Source: Bacteroidota bacterium (GTDB lineage: Bacteria; Bacteroidota; Bacteroidia; Chitinophagales; Chitinophagaceae). From it: a stretch of 6,023 bases of DNA. The notes beneath the pieces were generated by a model. That model saw only the letters and a list, made by a program, of their open reading frames with translations. It searched no databases and was not told the DNA's origin. Made by a program: the position numbers and the translations under genes. Where the stretch lies: contig JAPLER010000267.1 in NCBI GenBank assembly GCA_026391115.1, positions 1 to 6,023 of the forward strand, written 5' to 3'. Position 1 is the first letter of the stretch; every line of letters begins with the position of its first letter. This document shows, in pieces, positions 4,600-6,023 of the stretch.

Positions 4600-6023
4600 T
4601 TATTGAATTTTAGGAAAATATTGTGCAAGCCAAAAGAGTCTGAGGAATTCAATTTCTTGTTCACATCGAATCCTTTGCCATTGTCTTCAATAGTAGTGAT
4701 TACCATTTTGCTGTCCTCTATTATTGATATTCTGCCCGCTACTGCATTGGAGTGTTTTATGATGTTGCTACAAGCTTCTTGTATCATTCGATATAGTTGC
4801 ATTTCGGTGGTTTTATGTAGTTGACCACTATAATGTAAATCTGTATTAATATAAAAAATATTTAAAGTTTGTATTCTTTCAACCAATTGTTCTATTGAAG
4901 CTTTTAAACCCAAACGTTCAAACATTACTGGGTGAAGATTGCGACTAATATTTCTTAGGTTCTCAATAATGTCATCTATATTATTTTGTTGGGAAGTGAT
5001 AGTTTGGGAATGATTGTTTTTTAATGTCAGCAACTCGTGGCTCACACCATCGTGCAGGTCAGATGCAATGCGTTGCCTCTCTTCTTCTATTTTCTCATAC
5101 AGCTGTCTAGAAAAAATCATCCGTTGCTTGCGTTTAATTTTAACATATTTCTTTTCGCGATAAAAAACCATTCCAATAATGATACAGGCAAGTAACAAAG
5201 CAAAAATAATTAACCAATTAAAATCAAGTTTGTTTTTTAGAATAATATTGTTTTGATTGTTGATGGTTTCTTCTTTTGTTTTTTCTTTAAGCAGGTGCTC
5301 AACATCGTTAAGTTTTTGCAGGTTTTCATTGGTTTTAAAAATCAGGTTCATACTATCCCAAGCGAGAGCAAAATAAATTGCTCTTTCGTAATTGTTGTTT
5401 TTGCGATAGAAATAATACATATTTTGTGTACACAGCATTTTATATTTTAAAATCCCACAGCTATCTGCACAAGCCATCCCTTTTTTATAGCATTCCTCCA
5501 TTTTATCAAATTGCTTGTTGGCTTCATACAATTGTATTTCACTGGCATATACAATGGGCAATTCGCAGGGGCTGTATTGCTGCATAAATATTTCGGCATC
5601 CTTATACATACTTGCAGCTTTTGTGTATTGCTTACTGCGTAGCAACATAAAAGCCTCTTGTATCATCACTTTCCCTTTATCATCATCTTCCAAATAGCGG
5701 TAGTTGCTGGCTATTAAGGGTTGCATTAAACTATCTGCTCTCACATAATCACTGACATCAAAATAGGCAAATGATTTTTGGCAGTTGTAATAGGCAGTAA
5801 AAAAATCTTTGTGTGCAGTTTGCAAGCCATAGCCAATGGCTATATCCAAATATTGATGCACTTGCTTATAATCCTGCAATCTTTTATAGGTAAAAGACAT
5901 ATATAGGTAGGCATAAAACCTATCGGTATTGGTAATGTTTTTTTGTTGTAAAAAGTTGTTGATGGTGAGGCGGGTAGAATCGTATTGCAGTGCATTGTTG
6001 TAGTGATACACCAAAGAGTCTAA
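4596..6023 (-). CDS. TPR-containing sensor histidine kinase (NarX/LiaS, HisKA_3 type), 5' end beyond the right edge, C-terminus short
   Basis: The frame is open to base 6023, so the true start and any signal peptide lie outside; the TTG at 6014 is not a credible start. Residues counted from 6014: about 1-230 are helical TPR-like repeats (e.g. RFYAYLYMSFTYKRLQDYKQ), likely the periplasmic sensing part. A helical stretch (about 230-262) leads to one membrane segment at about 266-284 (WLIIFALLLACIIIGMVF). The HisKA_3 dimerisation domain has DLHDGVSHEL with phosphoacceptor His321. The ATPase domain has the N-box QEACSNIIKHSNA (Asn417), G1 DNGKGFD (444-450) and G2 FGLHNI (461-466). The protein stops only six residues after that; related kinases continue about 30-40 residues through final strands with a G-x-G-T motif. 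ATP binding may be impaired, or a deletion or assembly error removed this piece. The stop overlaps the regulator start (ATGA). Confidence 0.9.
   Translation of the reverse strand, partial: LDSLVYHYNNALQYDSTRLTINNFLQQKNITNTDRFYAYLYMSFTYKRLQDYKQVHQYLDIAIGYGLQTAHKDFFTAYYNCQKSFAYFDVSDYVRADSLMQPLIASNYRYLEDDDKGKVMIQEAFMLLRSKQYTKAASMYKDAEIFMQQYSPCELPIVYASEIQLYEANKQFDKMEECYKKGMACADSCGILKYKMLCTQNMYYFYRKNNNYERAIYFALAWDSMNLIFKTNENLQKLNDVEHLLKEKTKEETINNQNNIILKNKLDFNWLIIFALLLACIIIGMVFYREKKYVKIKRKQRMIFSRQLYEKIEEERQRIASDLHDGVSHELLTLKNNHSQTITSQQNNIDDIIENLRNISRNLHPVMFERLGLKASIEQLVERIQTLNIFYINTDLHYSGQLHKTTEMQLYRMIQEACSNIIKHSNAVAGRISIIEDSKMVITTIEDNGKGFDVNKKLNSSDSFGLHNIFLKFNK

Noticed and set aside
4573..4824. 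Plus-strand open frame of 83 codons with hydrophobic residues
   Set aside because: It lies antisense to the kinase ATPase domain, whose N- and G-boxes are clear; the hydrophobicity reflects the complementary codons.

Overview
The window looks like an AT-rich chromosomal segment of a Bacteroidota bacterium, probably near the Chitinophagales. Support comes from the split (N-terminal subunit) transketolase, a type IX secretion (T9SS) C-terminal tail remnant, a TPR-containing NarX/LiaS-type histidine kinase paired with a LuxR-type regulator, weak or absent Shine-Dalgarno sequences, and short CCCCTAACCCC-type palindromic repeats. The placement is inferred from gene content and style only.

Layout. 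1-185 (-) is the N-terminal part of an RlmK-like rRNA methyltransferase that runs off the left edge. 258-1025 (-) is a DnaQ-like DEDDh 3'-5' exonuclease. A 168-base divergent spacer follows. 1194-1983 (+) is a transketolase N-terminal subunit gene broken by an internal deletion plus frameshift near 1567. 2014-3054 (+) is tsaD, for tRNA t6A synthesis, read from a TTG codon. 3055-3972 is about 0.9 kb without an intact gene. It holds a T9SS sorting-tail remnant, a CCCCTAACCCC palindrome, a strong and probably bidirectional terminator, a 7-base tandem array, a headless reading frame on the minus strand, a degenerate 21-base tandem array, and a large nested inverted repeat. 3973-4599 (-) is a NarL/LuxR-family response regulator. 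4596-6023 (-) is its sensor kinase, which overlaps it by ATGA, is open at the right edge and appears to lack the end of its ATPase domain.

How the genes relate. The kinase and regulator form one co-transcribed two-component system, cytosolic output and membrane-anchored sensor; the signal and targets are unknown. TsaD and the exonuclease are housekeeping functions. The transketolase subunit cannot be functional as written, and its usual C-terminal partner is not next to it. The stretch 3055-3972 lies between convergent genes and looks like a site where repeats and gene debris accumulate.

I see no convincing new biological system here. The best leads are the 21-base array with its half-period phase jump, the headless frame running into it, and two genes (transketolase and kinase) that each look as if they lost a short internal piece.
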